A DNA stretch of 47,986 nt from Candidatus Omnitrophota bacterium (GTDB taxonomy: Bacteria > Omnitrophota > Gorgyraeia > Zapsychrales > Aceulaceae). The translations under genes and the position numbers were made by a program. How positions within the stretch are numbered: the stretch's first letter is position 1; every line of letters starts with the position of its first letter. Location of the stretch: the NCBI GenBank assembly GCA_029564765.1, contig JAKQPK010000074.1:1-47986 (forward strand). Reading direction: 5' to 3'. The notes below the pieces were generated by a model. It did not search any database, was not told where the DNA came from, and saw only the letters and a program-made list of their open reading frames with translations. Below are positions 17,037 to 25,910 of the stretch, one piece after another.

Positions 17037-17267
17037 ATGAAAAAATGCCCTTATTGCTTTGAGACCGTTGAAGATCATCCGCCAAAGTGCCCCCATTGTG
17101 CACAATTTCTTCTTGATGAACCGATTGAGGTCGATTATTCTGGAATTGATAAAAAGAAATGTTTTTTCTGCGGAAAAAAAGTATTAAAAGAAGCTAAAGT
17201 CTGTAAGTTCTGTCACCAGTGGCTAGATCAGGTCGATCATGGCGCCAGCGATTTTGATCAGATCTAG
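17037..17267 (+). CDS. Double zinc-ribbon protein
   Basis: 76 aa, the only plus-strand gene left of the origin. Two zinc ribbons: CPYC...CPHC (about residues 4-21) and CFFC...CKFC (about 42-61), each able to bind one zinc. The ATG follows GGAG with 6 nt spacing. Function unknown; such small proteins often bind nucleic acid or protein partners. Its stop codon shares the CTAG palindrome at 17264-17267 with the stop of the convergent DUF192 gene. Confidence 0.75.
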   Translation: MKKCPYCFETVEDHPPKCPHCAQFLLDEPIEVDYSGIDKKKCFFCGKKVLKEAKVCKFCHQWLDQVDHGASDFDQI

Positions 17268-17611
17268 TTCTCTTCAAAAATCAGCACGTCCCCTAAGGCA
17301 ATTTGTTTTTTTTCGATCGATCCAACCGCAAGCTCAATAGCAAAATGAGCCCTAAAAAATATTGGGCTTAACGTAAAGGGTCGGATATTCTTGATCAACC
17401 CGATCACGCGTCGATCACCATCAACAAAAACAACATCGATCGGAAACTGCATAAAAAACATGTGGATCGCTTGACAGTGTGGGAGAACAAGGGCTTTTTC
17501 TTGCTCAAGGCGCTTTCTTCCTAAAAGCCCTCGGGCACGCGCAAAAAAATTCTTTGCGAGCTCTGCCTCTGAAGAAATTTCATTTTTCTGGGTAAAATTA
17601 TAGATCCGCAT
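17264..17611 (-). CDS. DUF192 family protein
   Basis: 115 aa. Typical DUF192 features: ARGLLGRKRLEQEKALVLPHC (about 27-47), IHMFFMQFPIDVVFVDGD (about 49-66) and a C-terminal AIELAVGSIEKKQIALGD. No signal peptide is visible, although many relatives are exported. The molecular function of the family is not established. It starts 5 nt after the TadZ-TadA fusion gene, so it is the last gene of the assembly operon; DUF192 genes are often found near tad genes. Confidence 0.82.
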   Translation of the reverse strand: MRIYNFTQKNEISSEAELAKNFFARARGLLGRKRLEQEKALVLPHCQAIHMFFMQFPIDVVFVDGDRRVIGLIKNIRPFTLSPIFFRAHFAIELAVGSIEKKQIALGDVLIFEEN

Positions 17612-17616
17612 GCGGG

Positions 17617-19776
17617 TTACGGATTGAAGATGTTCACGTCTATGGGAACACCTTTTTTAATAAACTCTTCAAGGCAGCGAGGACGATATCCTGTAGCCTT
17701 ATACTCACCTAAAACCTTGCCATCAACATCAAGACCTTGGCGTTCAAAAACAAAGATGTCCTTTAAGATCAGATCTCTTTTGTCATCTAAACCAACGACC
17801 TCTGTAATGCCGGTGATCTTACGCGTGCCATCTGGAAAACGAGAGATCTGAACAATAATGTCAATGGCCGTCGAGATCATTTCGTAGATGGCTTTCAAAG
17901 GAAGATCCATCCCGCTTAAAAGGATCATGGAGCTCATGCGCACCAAAACATCGCGAGTCGAGTTGGCGTGCAAGGTCGTCATAGAGCCGTCGTGTCCTGT
18001 GTTCATAGCTTGCAACATATCGAGGATCTCTGGGCCGCGGCACTCTCCAATAATGATGCGATCCGGGCGCATACGCAGGGAGTTAATAAAAAGGTCGCGG
18101 ATCGTGACCTCGCCTCGCCCTTCAATGTTCGGTGGGCGAGACTCTAGGCGTCCCCAGTGGCTTTGACGAAGCTTTAGCTCAGCCGCGTCTTCGATCGTTA
18201 AAATACGCTCATTGTCCGGAATAAACGATGAAATGATGTTTAAAAGCGTTGTTTTTCCAGACCCGGTCCCTCCGGAAACAATAATGTTCATGCGCGCCAA
18301 GACGCAAACGCTCAAGAAGTCAACGATCGGTTGCGACAGTGAATGATGCACATGCAAAAGATCCTCGACGGTGATCCTTTCCTGGGCAAACTTGCGGATC
18401 GTCAACATCGGCCCTTTAAGTGATAGCGGTGGAATGACAGCGTTGATACGAGACCCGTCGGGAAGTCTGGCGTTCACCATCGGAACAGATTCATCAATAC
18501 GGCGCCCAAGCGGAGCGATAATGCGATCGATGATGGCGCGGATCTGAGCGTTGGAAATGAACTTTTTGTTCGTCAGGACGATCCTTCCTTTTTTCTCAAC
18601 ATAAAGCTCGTCTTTATTGTTGACCATGATGTCCGTGATCTCGGGATCAGCTAAAAACTCTTCCAAAGGACCTAGACCTAAAGCCTCATCAGTGATCTCC
18701 TTAACAAGACGTCTGCGCTCTTCCAAGGAAGAGATCAAAGTGCCAGACTCTTCAGCGATCAAATCACCGATGATCTTTTCTGCGCTTTCACGAATTTTCC
18801 GAGATTGCACAGGGTCTCGCAAGGCCTCCATAGTAATATTTCGCAAATTCATACGGTCGATCAGCTTATCATGCACAGCTTGCTTAAGACGTATAATATT
18901 GTCATCTTCTTTTGTTGCGGAGAGAACTTCTTTGCTTTCGGATAACTGTTGACTGATGCCAAATTTTTCCCAAAAATTCTCCTCCTCATCAGAGCGTCCT
19001 TTAGTGCTCATGCGCACAGATTCTGCCCCTTGGATAAAGAGCCCCTCTTTTAGGAAGCTGCTGACAAGCTGATTAAAGCTGTCTGCGACAGCGCTATCAG
19101 GGCTATCAGTAACACACGGAACCCCCCGGTTAAGCGCCAAACCAACAGCCTTGCCGTCCGATGGGATCTGAGCAAAAATATCACATGGCAGAACTGAACG
19201 GACCTCTTGCCAGGCAACACCGCCGCGGCTTTGAGAACGATTTAACACAAGCTTAACAATATGGCTGGGAAAATGAAGAGCGGCTAAAACATTTAAACAA
19301 GCTCTTGCCTGGTAAACGGCTAAAACATCAGGCGTTGCGACCAAAAGCACAAGATTGGACTGATCAAGCGCTGTGATCAAAGTTTCGTTGAAAACTTTCC
19401 CGCCATCAATAACGATAAAATCATAAACCAAAGAACAATTCTTAAGAAAAAGGCGGATCTTGTCCTGATCTATTTTAACAGTTTGGTCGATTTGCAATAC
19501 GCAAGGGATAAAATCAAATCCGCTAGGATGTTTGATGGCCTGCGCAGGAATAAGGCGAGGATCCTCCATAATGCCTGCGTCCAAGCAAATATCAACAGCG
19601 GATCGTATGGGCTTGAGATTAACGCTGCGCGCTAGATCTTGACCAGCCTGCAGATCAAAATCAAGCAACAAGATCTTTTTTTTCTTAAGAGCTAAAGAAA
19701 CAGCTACGTTGAGGGCAATGAACGTCTTGCCAACGCCCCCTTTTGTGCTAAAAACAACGGTTGTTTTTGCGCTCAT
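17617..19776 (-). CDS. TadZ/CpaE-TadA/CpaF fusion ATPase
   Basis: 719 aa. Residues 1-245 form a MinD/ParA-type domain like TadZ/CpaE: deviant Walker A KGGVGKT (12-18), FIVIDGG near 120-126. A linker with acidic residues leads to a complete CpaF/TadA secretion ATPase from about 295: Walker [10 protein letters not shown] (502-510), Walker [10 protein letters not shown] (573-581, Glu578) and the TTLHANS His box (600-606). In most bacteria the two are separate genes, TadZ placing the machine in the cell and TadA powering pilin assembly. Here one frame runs through both with no stop. Ribosome site AGAGG 7 nt upstream. It follows the secretin gene. Confidence 0.9.
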   Translation of the reverse strand: MSAKTTVVFSTKGGVGKTFIALNVAVSLALKKKKILLLDFDLQAGQDLARSVNLKPIRSAVDICLDAGIMEDPRLIPAQAIKHPSGFDFIPCVLQIDQTVKIDQDKIRLFLKNCSLVYDFIVIDGGKVFNETLITALDQSNLVLLVATPDVLAVYQARACLNVLAALHFPSHIVKLVLNRSQSRGGVAWQEVRSVLPCDIFAQIPSDGKAVGLALNRGVPCVTDSPDSAVADSFNQLVSSFLKEGLFIQGAESVRMSTKGRSDEEENFWEKFGISQQLSESKEVLSATKEDDNIIRLKQAVHDKLIDRMNLRNITMEALRDPVQSRKIRESAEKIIGDLIAEESGTLISSLEERRRLVKEITDEALGLGPLEEFLADPEITDIMVNNKDELYVEKKGRIVLTNKKFISNAQIRAIIDRIIAPLGRRIDESVPMVNARLPDGSRINAVIPPLSLKGPMLTIRKFAQERITVEDLLHVHHSLSQPIVDFLSVCVLARMNIIVSGGTGSGKTTLLNIISSFIPDNERILTIEDAAELKLRQSHWGRLESRPPNIEGRGEVTIRDLFINSLRMRPDRIIIGECRGPEILDMLQAMNTGHDGSMTTLHANSTRDVLVRMSSMILLSGMDLPLKAIYEMISTAIDIIVQISRFPDGTRKITGITEVVGLDDKRDLILKDIFVFERQGLDVDGKVLGEYKATGYRPRCLEEFIKKGVPIDVNIFNP

Positions 19777-19802
19777 TTCGAACCTCTTAGGAAAACATTA
19801 TC

Positions 19803-21461
19803 CTAATTTAGCTGAAAAACAATCGGAATTGTTATGGTCACTTTTTTGAGAGTCGTTTCGCTGGGAAAGGCGCGATACGGAGAAAGCCGATGAACGGTTT
19901 CCATCGCTGCTTCATCTAAAATCGTATGTCCGGAAGTTTTGTTCACAGAGGCGGAGGCTAAGGCACCGCTTTTTAAAATAGTTAAAGTAACGTCAACGGT
20001 TCCTTGCTGCTTAGAGTCGCGCGCAGCCTTTGGATAAGTAACGTTCTTTGCGATACGCTCTTGAACATCTTTAACATAAAAAGCAATGTCTCCTGAAACC
20101 AACACTGGATGATACTCGGCTTTGGGTGTCTCTACTTCGGCCTGTACTAAAGAAGAGATGATAGCTTGCCCCTTTTTTTCTTGTTGGGCCTGCGCTTCTT
20201 TTGCCGCCTGCTGTTTATTATCATTTTTCTCATTTCGGGCAACAATACGAGGTGTTAAGGTGATAAAAAGCTCTGTTTGTGAATTTGGCGCCGCGCTTTT
20301 ACTCCTAAAAAGAAATCCAAAAATAGGGATCGATCCAGCCAAGGGAACCCTTTTAATAGTTTCACCCTTATTATCTTTCATAAATCCGGCTAAAATGATC
20401 GTCTGCCCATTATCTAAAAAAAGTTTCGTTTGGGCAGAGCGCGTGGTATATGCGACGACATCGCCAACAGCGTTGGCAGCGTCGATATCGCTTATATCAA
20501 CCTTTAATTCGATGTCTATCTTATCGTCTTCCTTCGCCGTTGCTTTAATGTTCAATTGAACGCCATAATCCTTGAACGTTACATTTTCCTCAACGTTCCC
20601 GCCAGAAGAGGTGGTTGTCGTCTTAACGGGGATCTGTCCTCCTACTAAAAATGAAGCATCTTCCCCGCTTTTAGCAACGATCTTGGGCTTTGATAAAACC
20701 TTTCCTTTTCCCTCAGTGATAAGAGCGTTGATCTTAGCCTGAATAGCATCGATACGAGACATTTTTCCGATGCGAAAGATATCTGTAAATTGTTTAACGT
20801 TTCCTGCTGGTAAAGCCTCAGTAAAGCTATATGATCCTTCGCCGTCTGTATTGGTCCACTCAATACCAATATTGGATGTGTACGTCGCGCTTACTTCCGC
20901 GATCTGGACATCGATCTCGATCAGTTCTTTTTTCTCTCTTTCCTTAACAAGATCGATAACGCTTTCCTTAAAAGGCTCAATGATCGCTTTGTAGTCTTCC
21001 TTCATCTTTTCTTCGATCTCTCCGGAAGCAACGATCTTGCCTTCTAAGCTATTTTTTGTCAAAGAAACGGTTTTGATGCCAGCGGCAGACAAAAGCTCAG
21101 TGATCCGCTCTTGCACGAGATCTAGGCTTTCTTCAAAAACCCAAACTGTTGTTTTCCGCTTGCCATAATGGTCCCAAAGATAGATGTCTGTTTTTCCTGG
21201 CTTTTTACCTATCACAAGCACTTCTGTCGCTTTAGTCTCGATCACATCTGCAACAGCCGGATTAGCTACGGCCACGCGCGTTAGGTCTTTAGCCCAAATA
21301 GTATCAATGTCGCCGACAACAATATGTAGTTCGCCTTCATTTTGTTGTCTTAAGATGTCTTCGAGGATCTTACAAAAGGCTGGTTTATGACTTACAAAAA
21401 TAAGGGTTGTGGTAAAAAATAAAACAATAAGAAAATAAAAAATATTCCTTTGTTTTTTCAT
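19803..21461 (-). CDS. cpaC: Secretin (CpaC/RcpA) fused to TonB-like C-terminal domain
   Basis: 552 aa. Signal peptide (about 1-30), the pilus-assembly N-terminal domain (about 45-112; VAVANPAVADVIETKATEVL), a BON-like segment (about 113-175), and a secretin core (about 240-410) ending in the signature VPLAGSIPIFGFLFRS (372-387) and ELFITLTPRIV. This should form the outer-membrane channel for the Flp pilus. Beyond it, after a Gln/Lys-rich linker, residues about 465-552 match a TonB C-terminal domain (YPKAARDSKQQGTVDVTL, then TSGHTILDEAAMETV). That addition is not part of normal CpaC proteins. The gene starts 2 nt after cpaB stops, with GAGGGGGT as ribosome site. Confidence 0.88.
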   Translation of the reverse strand: MKKQRNIFYFLIVLFFTTTLIFVSHKPAFCKILEDILRQQNEGELHIVVGDIDTIWAKDLTRVAVANPAVADVIETKATEVLVIGKKPGKTDIYLWDHYGKRKTTVWVFEESLDLVQERITELLSAAGIKTVSLTKNSLEGKIVASGEIEEKMKEDYKAIIEPFKESVIDLVKEREKKELIEIDVQIAEVSATYTSNIGIEWTNTDGEGSYSFTEALPAGNVKQFTDIFRIGKMSRIDAIQAKINALITEGKGKVLSKPKIVAKSGEDASFLVGGQIPVKTTTTSSGGNVEENVTFKDYGVQLNIKATAKEDDKIDIELKVDISDIDAANAVGDVVAYTTRSAQTKLFLDNGQTIILAGFMKDNKGETIKRVPLAGSIPIFGFLFRSKSAAPNSQTELFITLTPRIVARNEKNDNKQQAAKEAQAQQEKKGQAIISSLVQAEVETPKAEYHPVLVSGDIAFYVKDVQERIAKNVTYPKAARDSKQQGTVDVTLTILKSGALASASVNKTSGHTILDEAAMETVHRLSPYRAFPSETTLKKVTITIPIVFQLN

Positions 21462-21463
21462 TG

Positions 21464-22333
21464 TTATTGACCCCCTCGATAAACCTTGATCTCGGGTTCT
21501 GGCGGCGGAAGATTCTTTTTGGGCGCCTCGGGCTTACGCAAAGAGACAGGAGGCTCGATCATCACGCCTTGGGTCGCTTCTAAATATTGTGTAAAGGTTT
21601 CCCAGTTCGCGGATGGCAGCTGATACGCGGTTCTCTCTCCTGGCCCGCGTAAGATCAACTGCAACTTGCCATAAGATTCGGCAAAAGCAATGAGCTCTGC
21701 CTGCTGCGGATCAACAGCTAACGTAATAATAAGGTTGGACGATTTTTGCTGCCCGTCAAAATCTGCTGGTTCGTTCACGTTTGATCCTATCGCCAGGATC
21801 TGAATGCCTTGAAATAAAGTTATTGTTGTTTTGGTGGTTTCTTTTTCTTTGCTACCGTCTTTTTTCTCTACGGCAACATTATCAACAGAAGGAATAGAAA
21901 GGTGGACTAAAACATCAACAACATCCCCCGGGTTAAGCAACCCGCCAACAGCGGAAAGCGTTGTAATATTCACCGTCACAGCGCGCTTTCCTGTCGGGGT
22001 TTTAATGGCTAAGGATTGTTTTTTTACTTCCGGCTTTTCGGTCGTAGGCTGCTGAACAACTTGCGCCTTCTGACTTCTCACAAGATTATCCAGCTCTTGT
22101 TGTATGCGGCTTGCATACGCGGCTTGCTTTTGATTCAAAGCCTTGTTTGCCTCTTCGAGCTCTTGAACCTTAGCTAATAAAAAATGGGCTTGTTTTGATC
22201 CCGCCCCTTCTTCGATAGAGCGTCCAATATAAATATTCATCAAAACTGTCGCCGCAATCGCAGAAGCAAGCGCTAAGACTAAAACAATGATTTTTGGTTT
22301 ATCTAGTTTGTTAAAATCAATAGGCATAGGCAT
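21464..22333 (-). CDS. cpaB: CpaB/RcpC-like Flp pilus assembly protein
   Basis: 289 aa. Membrane segment (about 14-32), a coiled coil (about 48-85; LLAKVQELEEANKALNQ) where the usual SAF domain is expected, then the RcpC/CpaB domain (about 105-265; LLNPGDVVDVLVHLSIP, GIQILAIG, LAVDPQQAELIAFAESYGKL). Proline-rich tail. It acts in the periplasm with the secretin. Its ATG uses the last A of the upstream TAA, so the genes are coupled; a second ATG lies 6 nt in. Replacement of SAF by a coiled coil is a variation worth noting. Confidence 0.83.
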   Translation of the reverse strand: MPMPIDFNKLDKPKIIVLVLALASAIAATVLMNIYIGRSIEEGAGSKQAHFLLAKVQELEEANKALNQKQAAYASRIQQELDNLVRSQKAQVVQQPTTEKPEVKKQSLAIKTPTGKRAVTVNITTLSAVGGLLNPGDVVDVLVHLSIPSVDNVAVEKKDGSKEKETTKTTITLFQGIQILAIGSNVNEPADFDGQQKSSNLIITLAVDPQQAELIAFAESYGKLQLILRGPGERTAYQLPSANWETFTQYLEATQGVMIEPPVSLRKPEAPKKNLPPPEPEIKVYRGGQ

Positions 22334-23295
22334 TATTTGAGAAGGTTTTCGTTAATGACAATATTGGCTTTTGTTTTAAGGCTGTCAATGTAGTCAGCGA
22401 CAGCCTTCTGTCGTCTCATCGCTAAAACATATTGTTTTAATTGCTCATAATCTTGGGCCTCGGCTTTAATGTTGCCTAGAGGCTCTATGTCTCCACCTTT
22501 TTGCTCCTCAAGTCTGACGATATAAAAACCTTGGTTCCCTTTAAAGACCCCGCTTGTTTCTCCGACATCAAGAGTCAAGACCATGTTTTGTACCTTTGGG
22601 TCTTCAAACTCTAAAAGCAACCCCGTATCGCCTCCATTGGCAGCTGTTTTTGTAATAGAATTTGCGCGCGCGATCTCAGCAAAATCAGCCCCTTGCGCCA
22701 GGCTGGCTAAAAGCTCTTTTGCTCTTGCTTCATCAGCAACGACAACCTCGCGAAGACGCCATTGATAGGGCTGTCGAAAAAGATCCTGGTTATTAGGATC
22801 ATTGTAAAAATCTTCAACATCTTTATCAGTAACTTGAATATTGTCAACAAGACCCTTAGCAAGCTGCTGGACAAGCAAGGTTTTGCGATACTCCTCAATA
22901 GCCGCAACAACGTCTTTATCTTTGGCCAAACCTTTTCGCTCTGCCTCTCCCACCAAAAGCTGTTGACGAACAAGCTCATCTAATATCGCTTTTCTGTTTT
23001 CAATATCCTTATCGTCAAAGTCACCCATCACCTCTTTTAATGCAGCAACTTTTTCGTTAAATTCTTTAACGGTCAGCGTCCAATCATTAAGCTTAACCAA
23101 AACATCCTTGGAAGCAGCTGAGGAAGTGCTTGTGGTCGCTGAGCTTTCTGTTTTCTGGCTAACAACATCACCCTTATTTTTTAAAGAAGGAAAATAATCC
23201 CCCAAGAAGGTCATCTTGTCACACCCGACAACGCTAAAGCAAACAACACACACAAAACTAATGAATACTATTAATTTTTGCTTAACCAACACCAT
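22333..23295 (-). CDS. PpiC/SurA-type peptidyl-prolyl isomerase lipoprotein
   Basis: 320 aa. Lipoprotein signal with lipobox VVGC (Cys25), then a Ser/Thr-rich linker, a SurA/PrsA-like helical N-domain (about 68-160) and a parvulin domain (about 170-270; FRQPYQWRLREVVV, LAQGADFAEIARANS, GDTGLLLEF, GNQGFYIVRLEE). Expected to fold or chaperone exported proteins in the periplasm. It opens the Tad assembly operon behind a promoter at 23347-23375 with an AAAGGAGG ribosome site, so a dedicated role in secretin or pilin folding is likely (inference). Confidence 0.85.
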   Translation of the reverse strand: MVLVKQKLIVFISFVCVVCFSVVGCDKMTFLGDYFPSLKNKGDVVSQKTESSATTSTSSAASKDVLVKLNDWTLTVKEFNEKVAALKEVMGDFDDKDIENRKAILDELVRQQLLVGEAERKGLAKDKDVVAAIEEYRKTLLVQQLAKGLVDNIQVTDKDVEDFYNDPNNQDLFRQPYQWRLREVVVADEARAKELLASLAQGADFAEIARANSITKTAANGGDTGLLLEFEDPKVQNMVLTLDVGETSGVFKGNQGFYIVRLEEQKGGDIEPLGNIKAEAQDYEQLKQYVLAMRRQKAVADYIDSLKTKANIVINENLLK

Positions 23296-23346
23296 ATAAA
23301 GCCTCCTTTAATTGATCTTACGTTAAATTTCTTTCAGAATATTTTT

Positions 23347-23375
23347 ATTATAAAGATGGTTATTGTGAAACACAA
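23347..23375 (-). promoter_or_regulatory. Sigma70-like promoter of the Tad assembly operon
   Basis: TTGTGT (23375-23370), 17-bp spacer, perfect TATAAT (23352-23347), about 52 bp upstream of the ppiC-type start codon. Confidence 0.55.
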
Positions 23376-23387
23376 GTCTTTTCTATA

Positions 23388-24902
23388 TTATTTCGCCTGC
23401 AAGGAGCAAATTGTAAACTTTTCTGTTTCTAAAATATCTTTGAGAATAACGTAAGTCGTATAAAAATTTAACGGGGACACCTTACTATCAACACAAAAAA
23501 CAAGATCATAATGATTTTCTTGTTTGGGATGCCCAGTGAGCCTTACCTCAAAAAATTCATTTTTATAAACCCCCGCCTTCTTCCTGTCCCCGCCCAAAAC
23601 CTTCACAGACCCTAAAAAACATCGAAAATCAGGCTGCAAAGGCTTGCTGCACTCCTGATCGGAAAAACAAGCTACCTTGATCTGGTTAAAAACCCATTTT
23701 TTATCTAAGCCTCTTTTATGTGCATAATCCACGAGCTTCATATCATGTTCAATGATATCCTCATAAATGACTACAGGATCATGATCATAGACTACTTTTA
23801 AAGGAAGCTTTTGAAAATATGTCGTGATCCAAACAATATCACCTTTTAAAAAAGAAACCTGTTGATATAAAGGATCTCGATTAAAAACATACCCTTGGGC
23901 CAAAACCATGCCTTGCGAAAAAACAACATAAAAAAGACCGATAATTACCAGGGCGACCCCTGGCTTGGAGCGAAAGACAAAAAATAAAGCGATGGATCCT
24001 GCATAAAGGACAAGAAGGGCTATATAAAATGGAAAATAAAATAAAAAAATGTTGGCATATGTATGAAAAAGAAGCAAAAGTAAAATAGAAAAAGTGCAAA
24101 AAAGAAATTCTGGCTTGTAGCTTTTAAGTGGTCGCTGCGCGCGATAACGCAAAAGAAAAACAAAACAATTAAACGCAAAAACAAACTGATGCGTGAACAT
24201 CCCTCCGTCGACCAAGTACGACAATAAAGAAAACGAGCTAATAACATACAAAGGCAAGAAAACTATTTTCTCTTTTTTCCATTCCTGGGCTTTCTGCACC
24301 AAAATGATCGACAAAAGAACAAAAAGGCTAAAGCATATAAAGAAAGAAAGGTAAAAAAACCAAGGCGGTAAAATTTCTGTGGCTGGATAGCCAGCCCCAA
24401 CGAACGAAAGAGGCTTGAGCATAGTGGCTGGGTCAAGCCGCCCAAAGAAATGCTGTGCCTTAAAGAAAGAAATGGCATAATACCAGGTGGGTTTAAGCGT
24501 ATGAAGGTGGTGAAGGCTTGTGGTGTCACCCACCCCATCAAGCCAAAACCAGTATTTTCCTTGGAAGCTAAAAGGAAGCTCTCTGTACAGTAAAAAAGCA
24601 AAATGTGAAAAAATTCCAAAAAAAGCTAAAAGAAAAACAAGAACAAAGCTTGCTTTTTCAACCTTTTTAATATCTAGAGAAACTTTGCGATCACAACTTA
24701 CAAAAAGCAAAAAGCAACAAAATGCTGCGTATATAAGAAAAAATGAAACTTTAATATCATAGCTTGTCGCGTAAGCAAAAATGCACACAAAGTCATTCAG
24801 CGCCTGCATCAACCAAGAATAGGTACGGGCAAGAAAAAATAAAACGACAAAAAAACACGATAACATTAAGAATTTAACTTGTTGTCGCACAAGGCCTTCC
24901 AT
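23388..24902 (-). CDS. Polytopic membrane protein, unrecognised
   Basis: 504 aa. About ten hydrophobic segments: around 10-30, 50-67, 85-108, then further groups between 180 and 330 (for example FFICFSLFVLLSIILV and ALLVLYAGSIALFFVF), followed by a soluble C-terminal domain of about 160 residues. A loop DGVGDTTSLHHLHTLKPTWY (about 133-152) lies between early segments. The layout (many membrane helices and a soluble tail) resembles membrane glycosyltransferases, but I see no sequence motif to prove it. Located between a prepilin gene and the assembly operon; A/T-rich codon use. Role unknown. Confidence 0.6.
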   Translation of the reverse strand: MEGLVRQQVKFLMLSCFFVVLFFLARTYSWLMQALNDFVCIFAYATSYDIKVSFFLIYAAFCCFLLFVSCDRKVSLDIKKVEKASFVLVFLLAFFGIFSHFAFLLYRELPFSFQGKYWFWLDGVGDTTSLHHLHTLKPTWYYAISFFKAQHFFGRLDPATMLKPLSFVGAGYPATEILPPWFFYLSFFICFSLFVLLSIILVQKAQEWKKEKIVFLPLYVISSFSLLSYLVDGGMFTHQFVFAFNCFVFLLRYRAQRPLKSYKPEFLFCTFSILLLLLFHTYANIFLFYFPFYIALLVLYAGSIALFFVFRSKPGVALVIIGLFYVVFSQGMVLAQGYVFNRDPLYQQVSFLKGDIVWITTYFQKLPLKVVYDHDPVVIYEDIIEHDMKLVDYAHKRGLDKKWVFNQIKVACFSDQECSKPLQPDFRCFLGSVKVLGGDRKKAGVYKNEFFEVRLTGHPKQENHYDLVFCVDSKVSPLNFYTTYVILKDILETEKFTICSLQAK

Positions 24903-24914
24903 TATTACAATAAA

Positions 24915-25535
24915 TTATTGAATCATGCAGGGAGGGCACGACGCGTGAGAAACGCAACATGGATCCCCCGGAAACCAAGGATGATCACATGTCGGAATTG
25001 GATGCCAATAACAAAACCCTCCACCTCCTCCAGCGTTCGCACATGCTGTCGCTGTTGTATACGCACCACAAATAGGCGTTCCTTGACAAGGAGGTCCTGA
25101 GTGATAACATCCAGCCATTGCACTACAAATACCCATATCTGTAATCTGGGCACAGGTATGTCCCCAGGGCAACTGACACTGAGAAAGCGTTGTTGTTGCT
25201 ACGCAATATGTTGTAGTAAAACAAGAGCCTCCAGAATGATTAACTACTGTCTTCCATGTACAATCAAGCGTTCCATCGTTTGTTTCACACAAGCCTTGGC
25301 TACCGCTAAACTGAGAACATGTTGGAGGGGGAGGGGGCACGCTTCCTGGGATCTCCGAAGGATTTAAAGCAACATTTGGATTGCTGTTCGCCTGACTAAC
25401 TGATATCTCCCAGGACCGCATGTAGGCGTTGACGCTGCGAACAACATAAGGCCCCATAACAAAAATGCCAGCCAAGACCAAAATAATGACCATGATCAGT
25501 TCAAGCGTAGACTGGGCTTGAAAAACCTTTTTCAT
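24915..25535 (-). CDS. Cysteine-rich prepilin-like protein with PSI-like repeats
   Basis: 206 aa. Prepilin signal KKVFQA|QSTLELIMVIILVLAGIFV, a proline stretch (PPPPPT, about 67-72), then a domain with 18 cysteines. Three units share a Cys-x7/8-Cys-x5/8-Cys pattern, two ending in an aromatic residue: CSQFSGSQGLCETNDGTLDC followed by TW, CAQITDMGICSAMAGCY, and CGAYTTATACANAGGGGGFC followed by YW. The pattern resembles plexin/PSI-like disulfide modules. Likely a minor pilin or tip subunit with a stable head (inference). AAGGAG before the ATG; promoter at 25557-25585. Confidence 0.75.
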   Translation of the reverse strand: MKKVFQAQSTLELIMVIILVLAGIFVMGPYVVRSVNAYMRSWEISVSQANSNPNVALNPSEIPGSVPPPPPTCSQFSGSQGLCETNDGTLDCTWKTVVNHSGGSCFTTTYCVATTTLSQCQLPWGHTCAQITDMGICSAMAGCYHSGPPCQGTPICGAYTTATACANAGGGGGFCYWHPIPTCDHPWFPGDPCCVSHASCPPCMIQ

Positions 25536-25556
25536 ACCGCTCTCCTTATGTTATAA

Positions 25557-25585
25557 GTATATCTGCTCTTTACCTTTTAAGCAAA
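25557..25585 (-). promoter_or_regulatory. Sigma70-like promoter of the cysteine-rich prepilin gene
   Basis: TTGCTT (25585-25580), 17-bp spacer, TATACT (25562-25557), about 20 bp upstream of the start codon, so the leader would be very short. Confidence 0.45.
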
Positions 25586-25591
25586 AAGAAA

Positions 25592-25909
25592 TCATGGTTG
25601 TTTTTTTAATTCTTTGAGCAATTTCTCGAGTTTTAAAAAATTTTCGTTAAAATCGATATCAGGTCTTTGTTCGTTTTGAGGCTCTTCTCGCCCTTGTACT
25701 TCTTGAATAGAAACATCCGCTTGCGCGTCCGCCTCGTGGAGAACTTTTTTAAGATTATCTATTTCTTGCTCTTGCGGTTTTGGCAAAGCCTCTAAAGATC
25801 GCTCTTGCGCGGAGTCGGAAGGGTTTTCTTGCAAAACTTCTTTTTTGATCTCTTTGAGAACATCTTCGATGCTGGATGAAGATTGCTCAGAATTTTTTTC
25901 GTCGCTCAT
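25592..25909 (-). CDS. Small acidic coiled-coil protein, unrecognised
   Basis: 105 aa from the ATG at 25909, 1 nt after the mdh stop; a longer frame from 25993 would lie inside mdh and encode an improbable basic stretch. The protein is rich in Glu, Gln, Lys and Ser, with helical segments SIEDVLKEIKKEVLQE (about 13-28) and NENFLKLEKLLKELKKQ near the C-terminus. No signal peptide or membrane segment. Tight spacing suggests co-expression with mdh. Function unknown. Confidence 0.55.
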   Translation of the reverse strand: MSDEKNSEQSSSSIEDVLKEIKKEVLQENPSDSAQERSLEALPKPQEQEIDNLKKVLHEADAQADVSIQEVQGREEPQNEQRPDIDFNENFLKLEKLLKELKKQP

Positions 25910-25910
25910 A

